A stretch of DNA of 5,366 bases, from the NCBI GenBank assembly GCA_028706695.1, contig JAQTVU010000217.1, positions 1-5,366 of the forward strand, given 5' to 3'. The notes under the pieces were generated by a model that was not told the origin of the DNA, made no database searches, and saw nothing but the letters and a program-made list of their open reading frames with translations. The stretch comes from Mycobacterium sp. (GTDB lineage: Bacteria; Actinomycetota; Actinomycetes; Mycobacteriales; Mycobacteriaceae). Position 1 is the first letter of the stretch. Every line of letters starts with the position of its first letter. Of the stretch, positions 4,822 through 5,366 are shown one piece after another. A program made the translations under genes and the position numbers.

Positions 4822-5366
4822 ACCTCCGCGGCAATCAAGCCCCTGTCCGCGAGGCCTGCGATGCCGGGCTGCTGGCCGGCGCGGTGACGATGGTCTGGCA
4901 GCGCGGAGAGCTGCTGCAGGTCAACGAGATCGGCTACCGCGACGTCGACGCGGGGCTGCCGATGCAGCGGGACACCCTGTTTCGCATCGCCTCGATGAGT
5001 AAACCGGTCACGGTCGCGGCGGCGATGAGCCTGGTCGACGAGGGCAAACTGGCGCTGACGGACCCGGTCGTGCGGTGGGCGCCGGAACTGGCCGACGCGC
5101 GGGTGCTCGACGATCCGCGCGGCCCGCTGGACAGCACGCATCCGGTGCGCCGCGCAATCCTGATCGAGGATCTGCTCACCCACACCAGCGGTCTGGCCTA
5201 CGGCTTCTCGGTGGCCGGGCCGATTTCCAAGGCCTACCTGCGGCTGCCGTTCAATCGGGGCCCGGACGCCTGGCTGGCCGAGCTGGCCAAGCTGCCGTTG
5301 GTGCACCAGCCCGGCGAACGCGTCACCTACAGCCACTCCATCGATCTGCTCGGCGTCATCGTCGCC
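4818..5366 (+). CDS. Serine beta-lactamase/esterase-family hydrolase, partial: N-terminal 183 codons
   Basis: This is the first part of a penicillin-binding-protein-like serine hydrolase (class C beta-lactamase / EstB-type esterase family, Rv1367c-like); the rest lies beyond the right edge. Visible motifs are LAGAVTMVWQRGE (19-31), the nucleophile motif S59-x-x-K62 in LFRIASMSKPVT, the helix AAAMSLVDEGKLALTDPV, and ILIEDLLTHTSGLAYGF (114-130), a family signature. The second catalytic motif is HQPGERVTYSHSIDLLG, with Y171 as the general base and D176 in the YS-x-x-x-D-x-LG pattern typical of the esterase-like branch rather than YxN. Family members run to about 370-430 residues. No signal peptide is visible at this start, so a cytoplasmic location is likely. 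The GTG (4818) overlaps the methyltransferase TGA, with no Shine-Dalgarno of its own, so translation is probably coupled. It more likely acts as an esterase or peptidase-like enzyme than in antibiotic resistance; the substrate is unknown. Confidence 0.92.
   Translation, partial: MNLRGNQAPVREACDAGLLAGAVTMVWQRGELLQVNEIGYRDVDAGLPMQRDTLFRIASMSKPVTVAAAMSLVDEGKLALTDPVVRWAPELADARVLDDPRGPLDSTHPVRRAILIEDLLTHTSGLAYGFSVAGPISKAYLRLPFNRGPDAWLAELAKLPLVHQPGERVTYSHSIDLLGVIVA

Noticed and set aside
4240..5336. Long minus-strand open frames opposite the methyltransferase and hydrolase (4240-4764 and 4575-5336)
   Set aside because: Their sequences are composition-driven and lack motifs, whereas the plus strand carries SAM motif I and the SxxK and THTSG motifs.
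1..5366. CRISPR arrays, insertion sequences, tRNA/rRNA genes, toxin-antitoxin or phage genes
   Set aside because: No regularly spaced repeats, transposase motifs, terminal inverted repeats or RNA gene signatures were seen. Apart from the 284-bp intergenic region, the window is filled by ordinary genes.

Overview
The window looks like chromosomal DNA from a high-GC actinobacterium, most likely a Mycobacterium and probably a non-tuberculous, slow-growing one. The grounds are strong G/C preference at third codon positions, GTG starts, and the gene order pyrR-pyrB-pyrC-(small membrane protein)-carA. That order is the Rv1379-Rv1383 arrangement of M. tuberculosis, and the proteins read as close relatives of those. 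The species call rests on recalled family knowledge, not on a search.

Minus strand, 3946 down to 1: the pyrimidine biosynthesis operon. A candidate extended -10 promoter (3938-3946) leads into a short leader with a very good match to the PyrR RNA-binding loop. That hairpin takes in most of the pyrR Shine-Dalgarno sequence. Then follow pyrR (UMP/PRPP-sensing RNA-binding regulator), pyrB (aspartate carbamoyltransferase), pyrC (dihydroorotase), a 22-codon mini-ORF, a one-helix membrane protein with a probable PH-like domain, and carA (glutaminase subunit of carbamoyl-phosphate synthetase, cut by the window edge). Every junction is a four-base start/stop overlap (ATGA or GTGA), so translation of the whole chain is probably coupled to pyrR. 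One PyrR-controlled ribosome-binding site could therefore set the output of the entire set.

Intergenic region, 3875-4158 (284 bp): this holds the pyr leader and promoter, a 12-bp perfect palindrome, a stretch at 4033-4137 whose codon composition looks like the tail of a protein gene, and an 11-bp tandem repeat carrying three -10-like hexamers. The last hexamer sits 7 nt before the methyltransferase ATG, which suggests a leaderless transcript.

Plus strand, 4159 to the end: a divergent pair made of a class I SAM-dependent methyltransferase (Rv1377c-like) and, overlapping it by GTGA, the first 183 codons of a serine beta-lactamase/esterase-family hydrolase (Rv1367c-like). Their substrates are unknown and they have no evident link to pyrimidine metabolism.

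Nothing here is a clearly new system. The points most worth a second look are the RNA switch at the head of the pyr operon, the bridging mini-ORF, the membrane protein embedded in the pathway operon, and the degraded-looking intergenic region.
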